This document shows positions 26,601-39,618 of a stretch of DNA of 64,000 bases, one piece after another. Positions within the stretch are counted from its first letter, which is position 1. Each line of letters opens with the position of its first letter. The notes beneath the pieces were generated by a model, which saw nothing but the letters and a program-made list of their open reading frames with translations, searched no databases and was not told the origin of the DNA. The position numbers and the translations under genes were made by a program. Origin of the DNA: Sphagnum magellanicum (taxonomy: Eukaryota > Streptophyta > Sphagnopsida > Sphagnales > Sphagnaceae). The DNA is taken from contig CM038908.1 of assembly GCA_021904315.1 (NCBI GenBank), positions 26,246,501 through 26,310,500 of the forward strand. The letters are read 5' to 3'.

Positions 26601-28892
26601 CTACTGTACGTATATTTATGACAACAGAAAAAAAATTAAAAATTGTTGAATTCTTTTTATTCTCAGTGTAATTAATGACTGTTGCAATAATTCAAGGGAT
26701 ATGAAAGGAAGGTGGCAAGACCAAAAAAAATTATTATGAAGGTGGTTGTGATCAAAACGCAAATAAATCCCACCACCTATTGTATTTATGGCAACAAGAA
26801 AAAAACAAACCCACACCTTCCATTATTGTAATTATTATAGCAACAAAAAAAATGAGCCCACCCCGACCACCTACTGTACGTATATTACTGACAACACAAA
26901 AAAAAAAAAAATTATTGAATTTTTTTTATTGTCAATGTAATTAATGACTGTCACAATAATTCAACGAGCCGTGAAAGGAAGGTAGCAACACAAAAAAAAA
27001 TTATTATGAAGGTGGTTTTTACCAAAACGCAAATAAATCCCACCACCTATTGTATTTATGGCAACAAAAAAAAAACAAACCCACAACTTCCATTATTGTA
27101 CTTATGATAGCAACAAAAAAAATGAGTCCACCCCGACCACCTACTGTACGTATATTGATGAGAACACAAAAAAACAAATAATTATTGAATTCTTTTTATT
27201 GTCAATATAATTAATGATTGTCGCAATAATTCAACGGCTGTGAAAGGAAGGTAGCAAGAGAAAACAAAATTATTATGAAGGTGGTTGTGATGAAAATGCA
27301 AATAAATCCCACCACATATTGTATTTATGGCAACAAGGAAAAAACAAACCCACACCTTCCATTATTGTAATTTTGATAGCAACAAAAAAAATGAGTCCAC
27401 CCCGACGACCTACTATTCGTATATTCCTGACAACACAAAAAAATCAAATAATCAGTGAATTTTTTTTATTGTCAATGTAATTAATGACTGTCACAATAAT
27501 GCAAGGGCTGTGAAAGGAAGGTAGCAAGACAAAAAAAATTATTATGAAGGTGGTTGTGATCAAAACGCAAATAAATCCCACCACCTATTGTATTTATAGC
27601 AACAAGAAAAAAACAAACCCACACCTTCCATTATTGTAATTATGATAGCAACAAAAAAAAAAGAGTCCATCCCGACCACCTACTATACGTATATTCATGA
27701 CAACACAAAGAAAACAAATAATTATTGAATTTTTTTTATTCTCAATGTAATTAATGACTGTCACAATAATTCAAGGGTTATGAATGGAGGGTAGCAAGGC
27801 AAAAAAAATTATTATGAAGGTGGTTGTGATCAAAACGCAAAAAAATCCCACCACCTATTGTATTTATGGCAACAAGAAAAAAAACAAACCCACACGTTCC
27901 ATTATTGTAATTATGATAGCAACAAAAGAAATGAGCTCACCCCGACCACCTACTGTATGTATATTGATGACAACACAAAAAAAATAAAATTTATTGAATT
28001 CTTTTTATTGTCAATGTATTTAATGACTGTCACAATAATGCAAGGGTTGTGAAAACAAGGTAGCAAGACCAAAAAAGTTATTATGAAGGTGGTTGTCATC
28101 AAAACGCAAATAAATCCCACCAGCTATTGTATTTATGGCAACAAGAAAAAAAAGAAACCCACACCTTCCATTATTGTAATTATGATTGCAACAAAAAAAA
28201 TGAATCCACCCCGACCACCTACTATACATATATTCATGACAACACAAAAAAAACAAATAATTATTGAATTTTTTTTAGTGTCAATGTAATTAATGACTGT
28301 CACAATAATTCAAGGGATGTGAAAGGAAGGTAGCAAGAAAAAAAATTTATTGTGAAGGTGGTTGTGATCGAAATGCAAATAAATCCCACCAGCTATTGTA
28401 TTTATGGCAAGAAGAAAAAAAAGAAACCCACACCTTCCATTATTGTAATTATGATAGCAACAAAAAAAATGAGCCCACCCCGACCACCTACTGTACGTAT
28501 ATTTATGACAACACAAAAAAAACAAATAATTATTGAATTCTTTTTATTGTCAATGTAATTAATGACTGTGACAATAATTCAAGGGCTGTGAAAGGAAGGT
28601 AGCAAGACAAAAAATTTTAGTATGAAGGTGGTTGTGATCAAAACGCAAATAAATCCCACCATTTATTGTATTTATGGCAACAGGAAAAGAAAGAAACCCA
28701 CACCTTGCATTATTGTAATTATGATAGCAACAAAAAAAATGAGCCCACCCTGACCACCTACTGTACTTATATTTATGACAACACAAAAAAAAATAAAAAT
28801 TATTGAATTTTTTTTATTGTCAATTTAATTAATGACTGTCACAATAATTCAAGGGTTGTGAAAGGAAGGTAGCAAGAAAAAAAATTTATTGT
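20611..28892 (+). repeat. Satellite array 1, ~270-bp monomer, about 31 copies
   Basis: Monomers run in the same orientation. Landmarks spaced 269-270 bp include AAACAAACCCACACCTTCCA, CCACCCCGACCACCTACTGT, ACAATAATTCAAGGGCTGTG and GAAGGTGGTTGTGATCAAAA. Most differences are A-run length changes and single substitutions. The array begins inside a monomer right after TTTAACATACTTTATA and runs out into a decayed partial monomer (about 28,892-28,970). Because 270 is a multiple of three, short frames recur in each monomer on both strands; they are byproducts. A superimposed 6-mer higher-order repeat is present. Confidence 0.95.
22900..26400 (+). repeat. Higher-order repeat of six monomers (~1,615 bp) inside array 1
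   Basis: Diagnostic variants recur about 1,615 bp apart: AAATGCCACC at about 22,995, 24,612 and 26,226; CCATAGCTTCCA at 24,390 and 26,006; TGTGAATGGAGGGTAG at about 24,281 and 25,893; CTGTGAAAGTAAGGTAGCA near 23,468 and 25,086. This means blocks of six monomers were copied as units after the monomers diverged. Confidence 0.75.
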
Positions 28893-29556
28893 GAAAATGC
28901 TTGTGGCACAAGCCTGTGAAAGGAAGGGAACAATATAAATAATTTATTCTGAACATGGTTATGATCACGTGGCACGCTGAAATTTCAGATTGCATTTTGA
29001 GTTGTCAGGCCTAACTCCACTAAATATACAAATTTGGGGATTATTATTATGATTATTTTCCTCATTTCTGCCCACTAAAAAACTTGAAAATAACGTATTT
29101 TTAATTTTGTATTTCGTCATTAAAAAAAAAACGCTACTTTGAAGGTGCTGCTGGCGGAACTTACTTGAACTTAATACCAAGTCAGAGAAAGGGTAGGCGC
29201 ACCCTGGTACAGAAATTGTACAACCCGCTATTTTTCCTTACGACCACAAAATTGTAGTGTAGTAATAATCGCGGTTCTTAGATCGTAAAGGATCTGGTTC
29301 AATTTAGCGGTAAACCTCTGTAGACAGCTGACCTCTCGTGTTCTGTGCAAACTCCTGTTGTGTGCCGGAAACGGTCAGGGCTGCTCTAGTAGTGCACGGG
29401 AACCCACTTGCATTCATTCTGCAGGAGCCTGCTGCCAGCAATTATGGAAAGCTGATAAGTACTAGCTAGGCAACATTCAGAGGTTCATTCATTCCTACCG
29501 ATTTGTTGTGAATGCAAGAAAGTGGAACCTGAATGGGAATTCAAGTTGAAGGGCTG
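28893..29556. other. Hairpin-rich right module of the duplication, copy 1
   Basis: More GC than its surroundings and nearly identical to 34,925-35,590. Close to its middle are adjacent potential stem-loops: GGGT-aggcgc-ACCC, then GGTACA-gaaat-TGTAC, and further on AGATC-gtaaag-GATCT. It starts with a decayed satellite half-monomer (GCCTGTGAAAGGAAGG at about 28,912). No tRNA, rRNA, snRNA or coding block was recognised. It could be a structured non-coding RNA or simply the preserved flank of the array. Confidence 0.45.
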
Positions 29557-31761
29557 TAATTTTGTTTTCAATAATTTTTGTGAATGTGTTAAATCATATT
29601 GTGAGAATGGAAATGAATGTGAGGGTTTCAACCTCTAGCATTTTTTTTCTTTCGTAACTTGCAATTTTCAACATTTTCAAACAAGTTTCCAGCGTATGTC
29701 ATAATTTTATTTGCAATTTTATTTTGTATTTTCCTAATTCGAAAAATACATTCTTTCACTTTAAACACAATTACAGATACAGAACACATATTGGAATTTG
29801 GGATGGGGACATAATTATCCTCTTAGGGCATCAAAGGAACTTTGATAACTGTGGCATATAATTTTATATCCCTTTGGGGATCAAACACAAAAAAAATTTC
29901 AAAAAGGTTTTTATGTGTGCATTGAATAAAGAAGCATCCTGAGAACCTTCATAATTCATAATCAATGAAATTTTAATTGAAAAAGTTAATTGGGATTTAA
30001 CTGGGAATTAATTAAAGTTAATTAGACTTAACTAAAAGTTAATTAGGACTTAATTGGGAGTTAACTTGGACTTAACTACGAGTTAACTCATAATTAATTA
30101 AGATTTAACTCGAACTTAAATAAAAATTAACTAAGAATTAATTATCAGTGAATTAAAACTTAACTAAGAATGAATTAAGAGTCAATTGGAAGTGAACTAC
30201 AATTTAACTAAAAGTTAACTAAGAGTGATTTGAAATTAAACTAAAAGTTAAATACAAGTTTATTACAAATGATCATTCAAATGAATGAATTCCATGACAT
30301 TGACATTCGTGACATGCACATGTTAATTGTGTTTTCATATATTCCATATTGGTGGGTAGGGGAAAGGAATGAAATAGATATTAGGATAAAAGGTAGTTAT
30401 TAAGAAAGTTCATAGCAAAATAAATAGTTATTAGGAAAGGAGTGTAGTAGTTAAGCTTGAAAATGAGGTAGGTATGAATTTTTTTAAAATTGTTTTTAGG
30501 ATGACCAATAATAAATTTTGAAAAACCACCCAAATGTATTAGTTTTTCATTCTTTTCATTGCTATAATTAATAACAATGGAATCTATGTGACAACATAGA
30601 TAATCCCTTCTATTTAGGTGGTTGTTGACAAATGGGGCCCATTAATGTAATTAACTATCAATCAACAAACAATTTGAATTAATAAATGCATAACCTATAT
30701 TGCAAATTTTGCCATTTTATTCATGTGTTATATTTTTTTGAAATACCAAGTTACCAATTGTTGTTGCAACCATGTGGCATAACATGTAATCCACCATAAG
30801 AAACTTAATTATTTTTTTAAAAAAATTAATTAATGGTCAAAGTGGTTTGACAACATTGGTATGGAAATATCACAACATGGGTATTATGAGTTGTTTTAGT
30901 ATATCACAAAATGTCAATGATTTCTTGTGGGACAAAAAAATGAAGTGGTTTAACGAATTTCCATCTTTGAATAAATATAAAAAGGCATTTCATAATATGA
31001 ATAAACATTTGATGAAACATGGATGCTGAACATTTTGCATATGAATGGGTTGGGATGTAATTCGAAAAATCTTATTCAAGTTTTAATAATGTGTACATTA
31101 TTTGTGGATGGTTTCAATTCCTAACCATTTTCCTTCCAAAAGATTAAAACATGAACACAAAATATTATACATTTTCATTCAATTATGTTTGTTCAAGGGT
31201 GTGCATTCATAATTGACCTAACACAACATGAATGGTGCCCTAGTCTTGTCTTGTGTCCTAAAGCCAAATGAACATTCTAAGATGTTAAACAATGAAAGGT
31301 GGATATTATGCCCATGAATAACACCTAACATAAATTATTAAAATATTTAATTATTTTGGCAAAAGGGATTTGGTAGTCCTATTTTTATGTGTGTTGAAAC
31401 TTTCAACCAACATATGCTACAATGTGAGGGAAAAGTTGATTTAACAAATTTGGAATGTCTTGTTGAAGCATTAAACTTATAAGGATTGGAGGACTCCATG
31501 ACATTCTAGAATGACAATCTTTCACTCCAAGAGCGAAAGTTTTATTTTAAAATCAATTAATGTTTTTTTTTAATAATCATGTCTCTTGTATTTCCTTCCA
31601 AACCTTTGGAATGCAACCTAATTATCAATAAAAACTAACATGATCACCTTTCTTAATGCATCCTTTCTAATGACTTTTAAAAAAATTCTAAGATCATTTT
31701 CACAAAATTTGTTGTCTTATAATACTTTTTTTTGGCCATTATGTATTTAACATACTTTATA

Positions 31762-34700
31762 AAACAAACCCACACCTTCCATTATTGTAATTATGATAGC
31801 AACAAAAAAAATGAGCCCACCCCGACCACCTACTGCACGTATATTTATGACAACACAAAAAAAAAAAAAATATTGAATTTTTTTTATTGTCAATGTAATT
31901 AATGACTATCACAATAATTCAAGGGCTAGGAAAGGAAGGTAGCAAGACAAAAAGAATTATTATGAAGGTGGTTGTGATCAAAACGCAAATAAATCCCACC
32001 ACCTATTGTATTTATGGCAACAATAAAAAAAACAAACCCACATCTTCCATTATTGTAATTATGATAGCAACAAAAAAAATGAGTCCACCCCGACCACCTA
32101 CTGTACGTATATTCATGACAACACAAAAAAAAAAAAAATTATTGAATTCCTTTTATTGTCAATGTAATTAATGATTGTCACAATAATTCAAGGGCTGTGA
32201 AAAGAAGGTAGCAAGATAAAAAAAATTATTATGAAGGTGGTTGTGATCAAAACGCAAATAAATCCCACCACCTATTGTATTTATAGCAACAAGAAAAAAA
32301 CAAACCCACACCCTCCATTATTGTAATTATGATAGCAACAAAAAAATGAGCCCACCCCGACCACCTACTATACGTATATTTATGACAACACAAAAAAAAC
32401 AAATAATTATTGAATTCTTTTTATTGTCAATGTAATTAATCACTGTCACAATAATTCAAGGGTTATGAAAGGAAGGTAGCAAGACAAAAAGAATTATTAT
32501 GAAGGTGGTTGTGATCAAAACGCAAATAAATCCCACGACCTATTGTATTTATGGCAACAAGAAAAAAAAAAACCCACACCTTCCATTATTGTAATTATGA
32601 TAGCAACAAAAAAAATGAGCCCACCCCGACCACCTACTATATGTATATTGATGAGAACACAAAAAAAACAAATAATTATTGAATTTTTTTTATTGTCAAT
32701 GTAATTAATGACTGTCACAATAATTCAACGGGCCGTGAAAGGAAAGTAGGAAGACAAAAAAAATTATTATGAAGGTGGTTTTTACCAAAACGCAAATAAA
32801 TCCCAGCACCTATTGTATTTATGGCAACAAGAAAAAAACAAACCCACACCTTCCATTATTGTAATTATGATAGCAACAAAAAAAATGAGCCCACTCTAAC
32901 CACCTACTGTACGTATATTCATGACAACACAAAAAAAACAAATAATTATTGAATTCTTTTTATTGTCAATGTAATTAATGACCATCACAATAATTCAAGG
33001 GCTCTGAAAGAAAGGTAGCAAGACGAAAAAAATTATTATGAAGGTGGTTGTGATCAAAATGCAAAGAAATCCCACCACCTATTGTATTTATGGCAACAAG
33101 AAAAAAAACAAACCCACACCTTCCATTATTGTAATTATGATAGCAACAAAAAAAATGAGTCCACCCTGACCACCTACTGTACGTATATTCATGACAACAC
33201 AAAAAAAACAAATAATTATTGAATTCTTTTTATTGTCAATGTAATTAATGATTGTCACAATAATTGAAGGGCTCTGAAAGAAAGGTAGCAAGACAAAAAA
33301 AATTATTATGAAGGTGGTTGTGATCAAAATGCAAATAAATCCCACCACCTATTGTATTTATGGCAACAAGAAAAAACAGAAACCCACACCTTCCATTATT
33401 GTAATTATGATAGCAACAAAAAAAATGAGCCCACCCTGACCACCTACTGTACGTATATTCATGACAACACACAAAAAACAAATAATTATTGAATTCTTTT
33501 TATTGTCAATGTAATTAATGACTGTCAGAATAATTCAAGGGCTGTGAAAAGAAGGTAGCAGGACAAAAAAAATTATTATGAAGGTGGTTGTGATCAAAAT
33601 GCAAATAAATCCCACCACCTATTGTATTTATGGCAACAAGAAGAAAACAAACCCACACGTTCCATTATTGTAATTATGATAGCAACAAAAAAAATGAGCC
33701 CACCCCAACCACCTACTGTACGTATATTTATGACAACACAAAAAAAACAAATAATTATTAAATTCTTTTTATTGTCAATGTAATTAATGACTGTCACAAT
33801 AATTGAAGGGCTGTGAAAGAAAGGTAGCAAGACAAAAAAAATTATTATGAAGGTGGTTGTGATCAAAACGCAAATAAATCCCACGACCTATTGTATTTAT
33901 GGCAACAAGAAAAAAACAAACCCACACCTTCCATTATTGTAATTATGATAGCAACAAAAAAAATGAGCCCACCCTGACCACCTACTGTACGTATATTGAT
34001 GACAACACAAAAAAATAAATAAATTATTGAATTCTTTTTATTGTCAATCTAATTAATGACTGTCATAATAATTCAAGGGTTGTGAAAGAAAGGTAGCAAG
34101 ACGAAAAAAATTATTATGAAGGTGGTTGTGATCAAAACGCAAATAAATCCCAGCACCTATTGTATTTATGGCAACAAGAAAAAAAACAAACCCACACCTT
34201 CCATTATTGTATTTATGATAGCAACCAAAAAAATGAGCCCACCCTGACCACCTACTATACGTATATTCATGACAACACAAAAAAAACAAATAATTAGTGA
34301 ATTCATTTTATTGTCAATGTAATTAATGACTGTCAGAATAATTCAAGGGCTGTGAAAGGAAGGTAACAAGACAAAAAAAATTATTATGAAGGTGGTTGTG
34401 ATCAAAAGGCAAATAAATCCCACCACCTATTGTATTTATGGCAACAAGAAAAAAACAAACCCACATGTTCCATTATTGTAATTATGATAGCAACAAAAAA
34501 AATGAGCCCACCCCAACCGCCTACTGTACGTATATTTATGACAACACAAAAAAAAGAGAAATAATTATTGAATTCTTTTTATTGTCAATGTAATTAATGA
34601 CTGTGAGAATAATTCAAGGGCTGTGAAAGAAAGGTAGCAAGACAAAAAAAATTATTATGAAGGTGGTTGTGATCTAAACGCAAATAAATCCCACCACCTA

Positions 34701-34924
34701 TTGTATTTATGGCAACAAGACAAAAACAAACCCACACCTTCCATTATTGTAATTATGATAGCAACAAAAAAAATGAGCCCACCCCGACCACCTACTGTTC
34801 GTATATTTTGACAACACAAAAAAAAACAAATACTTATTGAATACTTTTTATTGTCAATGTAATTAATGACTGTGAGAATAATTCAAGGGCTGTGAAAGGA
34901 AGGTAGCAAGAAAAAAAAATTATT
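31762..34924 (+). repeat. Satellite array 2, same monomer, about 12 copies
   Basis: Enters and leaves the monomer at the same points as array 1, so both carry the same fractional copy. It shares array-1 variants such as GATGAGAACAC (32,650) and GGTTTTTACCAAAACGC (32,777). Some neighbouring monomers (32.98-33.48 kb) share private variants such as GCTCTGAAAGAAAGGTAGCA, a sign of local amplification. Confidence 0.95.
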
Positions 34925-35590
34925 GTGAAAATGCTTGTGGCACAAGCCTGTGAAAGGAAGGCAACAATACAAATAATTTATTCTGAACATGGTTATGATC
35001 ACGTGGCACGCTGAAATTTCAGATTGCGTTTTGAGCTGTGAGGCCTACCTCCACTAAATATACAAATTTGGGGATTATTATTATTATTATTTTCCTCATT
35101 TCTGCCCACTGAAAAGCTTCAAAATCACGTATTTTTAATTTTGTATTTCGTCATTAAAAAAAAAACGCTACTTTGAAGGTGCTGCTGGCGGAACTTACTT
35201 GAACTTAATACCAAGTCAGAGAAAGGGTAGGCGCACCCTGGTACAGAAATTGTACAACCCGCTATTTTTCCTTACGACCACAAAATTGTAGTGTAGTAAT
35301 AATCACGGTTGTCAGATCGTAAAGGATCTGGTTCAATTTAGCGGTAAACTTCTGTAGACAGCTGACCTCTCGTGTTCTGTGCAAACTCCTGTTGTGTGCC
35401 GGAAACGGTCAGGGCTGCTCTAGTAGTGCACGGGAACCCACTTGCATCCATTCTGCAGGAGCCTGCTGCCAGCAATTATGGAAAGCTGATAAGTACTAGC
35501 TAGGCAACATTCAGAGGTTCATTCATTCCTACCGATTTGTTGTGAATGCAAGAAAGTGAAACCTGAATGGGAATTGAAGTTGAAGGGCTG
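34925..35590. other. Hairpin-rich right module of the duplication, copy 2
   Basis: Counterpart of the copy-1 module; the same three hairpins are kept. Differences are scattered single bases (for example ATCGCGGTTCTTAG against ATCACGGTTGTCAG), with no frame-preserving pattern. Confidence 0.45.
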
Positions 35591-37200
35591 ACTTTTGGAC
35601 ATGAGGTTTTAGAATAAAGTTGATGGATGCCAATTGCTTTTGAGAGTTATTAATGATGGGCCTCACATTGCACCGCCGCCCCCCCCCCCCCCCAAGTAGT
35701 CACCCATTCTCTCTTTCTTGTACCAACAACAGAAATAGTGGGAAGATGGGCCTCCACTAACGTCATACAAGGGCAACTTCAACACATGCGAATATTTGAA
35801 GATTTCATGTCAAAAAGTAAAATTCAATAGATTCTCTATTTTCCTTCACAAAAATTAAGTCCATTCAAATAAAAAAGAAGAAGAAAATAAATGTGCACGT
35901 GCAAACATAAAAATCTCGTGACAAAAAATGTTTCATCAAAAATCATAATCTATGTGATAAAAACGTTTTTACATCATTTTTGTATTTTTAATTCCATGAC
36001 AACCTTCATTATTGTTTTGTGTTCAAGATTCATTTGCATTTTATCATTATTAAACTTATAACAAATTTTCGTTATTTGTTTCTTATTGCCTTTTGTGCAT
36101 ATAATTTTCACACAATATTTTCATAATTGCAAAAAATCACACAAATTCATCAAATTTACGATTTATGAAACAATAAAAGAAGGTGATTGAGTACCATGCA
36201 TAATATTAAAATGATCCCATTATGGTTGTTTCCACATGTTAAACGCAAAAAATCTATTCTCACCTTTAACATTAACATATGTTCCTTTGTTAACAATCTT
36301 TTGAACAACATCAAAATATTCACATGAAGTTTAATTTAATAACACGCATTCATATGTTAATGACATGACATGTTAAAATAACCTTGATAGAAATGAATTT
36401 TGGCCAAAGGGTAATAATGATAAAATGAAATGTGTAACATGTAATAAATCCTTCTTTTTTGCACCAAGACTAAAAGCATTAAAAAATTTAAAAAAATACA
36501 AATGTCCTTGCGGGATAAGAAAAAAATTGATTTAAAAAAAAATGAAAGACATTAATTCATTGTTATGTGAAATTGAGGTGTGAATAACATTGCAATGCAA
36601 CATGAATTGAATTTGAATTGAATTGAATTTAATTCTAATTCAACCAAATCCAATTCAACATTGTGTTAAGATCAAATTCCATGTTTTTTTTAAAAGGATG
36701 CAAATTGGTGGAGAGAGTATTGAATCATTTTCATGAATATGGTGTTGAAAAAATAACTTTAAAAAACACATTAATCCAAAAAGACACCGTTCCATGCCTC
36801 TTTCCCTTGGGAATGGGCTAAATACATTCCAATTTGAAATTGTTCAATCTTTGATGAGTTATGGAACATCAAGTTGTCCTACCTAAACCAATTACAATCA
36901 ATCATTGTCATTAAAATTAATGTTTATAGTAATTTACATTCAAGACATGATTTTTCGCCCAAAACAAATTCACATGTAATTAATAATTAATTGAGGTAAA
37001 TGATTTGCCAATTGAAATAGGATTGTAATTTTGTTTCAATAATAATGAATTCTCATGAATAAAATGAATTGTGATGGATGGATGTCACCCAAATTGATTT
37101 TCCATGGCCCATCCATCCAAATGATAAAGCAATTCATAAATTGACAACTACCCAAATTTGAGTGCAATTATGTCCATGACAATTTCACATAAGTGGAAGT
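35591..37200. other. AT-rich intergenic region upstream of the large gene
   Basis: Contains a 15-16-nt C run after CACCGCCG (about 35,678-35,693) and a patch of GAATTGAATTT-type short repeats (36,601-36,660). No gene seen. Confidence 0.5.
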
Positions 37201-39618
37201 ACGTATGACGTTAAGTGCGGTAGGAGAACGTGACACACAGTCCAGGTGACGAATGACCCGCCGCTAGCTACTTTATCGAGATCCCAAAAAACTGTCGGCC
37301 GACTGCGGCGCGGCCGTTTAGGTACGGACTCTTCATTATTTCCCTCGATCGTCACCTCGAATATTCCCTTCGATCATCACCTCGGAAACATCGTCATCTC
37401 GTTTCGTGTCTCCAATTCTCGTGGAAGCCGCGGGAGGGAAGTTAGGCAGGTAAGTAGTTAGGTAGGTAAGAACATAGGCACTCTTGAGCCTTTTTGTAGG
37501 CCAAGTCGGTCCCTAGCGACCCATCGTTTCCCCGGCCATCCGCCCGGCGCCACCTTTTTTTCTCCGTCGTCTCTCTCGCGCGCCTCTGCTGCACCTACGC
37601 ACGCACTTCCCCGTCGCCGACGCCGACGACTTGTTGCGCAGAGAGAAGAGAGAGAGAGAAGAGTCGTCTTTCGGCGCCTTTTCCGTCACAATTCTCTCAA
37701 ATTCAAGAGTATTTAGCATCTCTAAATGCTCATCTTCACGATGTAGTTCTTTTGTATTGAAAAATTTCGCTAGTTTTCTTCTCAATTGAAGAAGTTTTGG
37801 GAAAGATTGCGGAAGAGAGGGAGGGAGGGAGGGAGGCAGGGAGGGAATCATGCGACTTGAAGAAGAACAAGAAGAAGACGATGTTGTGGAAAGAATTCTC
37901 AGAATGCTCTACAGAAGCTGTTGATTTAAGAGTAATTTTTTGTTTGAATGTTTTTTTTCCAGGAAGTGTTGTAGAGATGTACTGAGGGGAACTTGTCGGA
38001 GGAGGAAGAGGACTATTTCGGAAGTCGTCTTCTCTTACGGAAGTCTAGTGGTAGAAGAAGCTGTAGTACGGTCTTGGAGAAGAAGAAGAAGAAGAGCAGC
38101 TTCTTTGCTTGGTTGTTCCCTCCTGTTTGTTTGGGGAGTTTCATCAGGCCTGCGAGATCGTCTCTCAGGTACGTGATTCTAGAAGGAAGGAATTGCGTGA
38201 AGAAGATCATTCTCGACGTCGATTGCTGTGGTAGGATGTGCTGCAGCAGTAGAGATGCTGTTGTTGGTCTAGAGCTTGTTCTTGTTTTGTTTGTGTACTG
38301 CCGCAGCAACGGACAGATACTTAGAGTGTTTCTTTGTGGAATTGCCATGACGTTTAAGCTTCCGTATTGCACTTATCCCTGCTCTGTAAAAGTCTCTGAT
38401 AAGGAAGCCCGAGAGACTCACTTGCCATAGCCTAGAAATTTATAGCTTTTATGGTCAGCTCATATTCCATGCGAGATGTGCAAATTGCTTGAGTCTCTGG
38501 CAGAGAGAGAGAGAGAGAAGAAGAAGAAGAAGAAGAAGAAGTAGAACAGTAATTGCAGTGGAAAAATTTATGAGGTTCCAAATCGGAGCTTTAGAAATTG
38601 AACACAGGACTCGTGAAGTGGAAAATTCTGCACTCGTAGCCATCATCATCAGTGTTGGATCCCGGTTTTGAGGGCAAAACAGTTTGTGGTGATGATGAGC
38701 ATTGGTGTTCCATCTGCAGCTTGTACATTGATGATGTCAGTAGTGATGCAATGAGCTGCAAGAAGGTAGTGAGAAAAATAAAATCATCAGGCTGCATTTT
38801 TCTTGTTGCAGAACAAAAGAGAAGGAGGAGACAAAGAAGAAGAAGAAGAAGAAGAAGAATATCTGGCTTCAACAACTGTATAGCAATCTTCTCAGCGCCA
38901 TTGGCAGTGGAGACTGTGGAAGTCGTCAGGTATGATGCTTGCAAATAAGTAAGGGTTGAATGCTTTAGATCAGAAACCAAAAGTCTTGATGACTAAAATT
39001 GAGTTGTTTGTGAATGGTTTATGCATATGCAGCAATGGCTGTTTTTGCAATTGAAGACTGTGCTTTCTCTTAGAAAATTCTAGTGTAGTGTGTGTGTGCG
39101 GAATTTCATGCATCTGTGTGGGCCATCCACAGAATGAAATCCTGTTGGTTTTTTTGATGAAAATTGTTACATTATGAAAATTTATGTGGGGGTCATAATG
39201 CAAGTCATTTGATAGAAGAGCACCTGATCAAACAGCTTGAATTGTCAAGACATGCAGGTTGATGATAATATCATCACGTGCAGATGATAGAATGCCAGTC
39301 TTTGGCATCAAACCATCAACCCTAAATTTCTGGTTTGAAGCTGCAGCAGCTCTGGCACAGCAGTGAAGATCACATCTGGTGACTAGATGCTCATTGCTAG
39401 TTCCCAGTGACATACATGACTGTGGCAAAGAACTGTGTGCAGCTTCTTAATTGCAGACACAAAGTCTCAAGAAAACAAACTCTGAGAAACACAAAAGGAG
39501 TTCTTCAGATGGTGGACTGTTGATTGAGTGCTGAACAGTTTTCTTCTGTGTTATGTGCAGCAGATGGTTGGTTGTTTGATCTAGTGAAAAGGACAGACGA
39601 CAGGGGAAGCAGTGAACA
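37200..39618 (+). promoter_or_regulatory. Probable promoter and multi-exon 5' leader of the RNF213-like gene
   Basis: At 37.2 kb composition switches to CpG-containing, CT/GA-rich sequence (TCTCTCGCGCGCC at about 37,570; GAGAGA, GGGAGGGAGG and GAAGAA runs at 37,640, 37,820, 38,515 and 38,830). Good splice signals suggest non-coding exons: donors AGGCAG|GTAAGT (37,450), CTCAG|GTACGT (about 38,169) and GTCAG|GTATGA (about 38,930); acceptors TTTTTTCCAG (about 37,962), TTGTTGCAG (about 38,811) and GTGCAGCAG (about 39,563). The transcription start cannot be placed. Frames here are short and would act as upstream ORFs at most. Confidence 0.5.

Larger units (their letters stand above)
18712..29556 (+). 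repeat. Large direct duplication, copy 1 (~10.8 kb)
   Basis: Similarity to copy 2 starts at TTTATATCCCTTTGGGGATC and stops after GAAGTTGAAGGGCTG. Outside these points the flanks differ. The copy consists of a left arm (18,712-20,610), a satellite array (20,611 to about 28,892) and a right module (about 28,893-29,556). Left arm and right module look almost identical to those of copy 2, with only scattered substitutions, implying recent duplication or homogenisation. Confidence 0.9.
29863..35590 (+). repeat. Large direct duplication, copy 2 (~5.7 kb)
   Basis: Same order as copy 1: left arm 29,863-31,761, satellite array 31,762 to about 34,924, right module to 35,590. It is about 5,117 bp shorter than copy 1, and array lengths account for essentially all of that. 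The 306 bp between copies (29,557-29,862) is unique AT-rich sequence with no gene. No clear terminal inverted repeats or target duplications mark the unit as a transposon. Confidence 0.9.

Noticed and set aside
28976..29500. Right module as a known snRNA, SRP RNA, RNase P RNA or tRNA
   Set aside because: I checked by eye for plant U1/U2/U4/U5/U6 conserved openings and tRNA box motifs and found none.
19696..31029. Conserved 60-codon frame in both left arms (19,696-19,878 and 30,847-31,029; FPSLNKYKKAFHNMNKHLMK)
   Set aside because: It begins at a non-ATG codon, and its conservation matches that of the whole recently duplicated arm, so it gives no sign of selection on protein.
20842..34289. 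Many 60-122-codon open frames on both strands within the satellite (for example repeated MFFLCCHEYTYSRW-type readings)
   Set aside because: They recur once per 270-bp monomer because the monomer length is a multiple of three, break at random by A-run indels, and show no codon-level conservation.
20611..34924. Array as a possible CRISPR or protein-repeat gene
   Set aside because: Monomers are long, uniformly similar and lack a repeat-spacer pattern; the surrounding genome is plant nuclear DNA.
37513..37851. 112-codon minus-strand frame in the GA-rich leader
   Set aside because: Composed of Ser/Pro/Arg low complexity from GGGA and GA repeats; no family resemblance.
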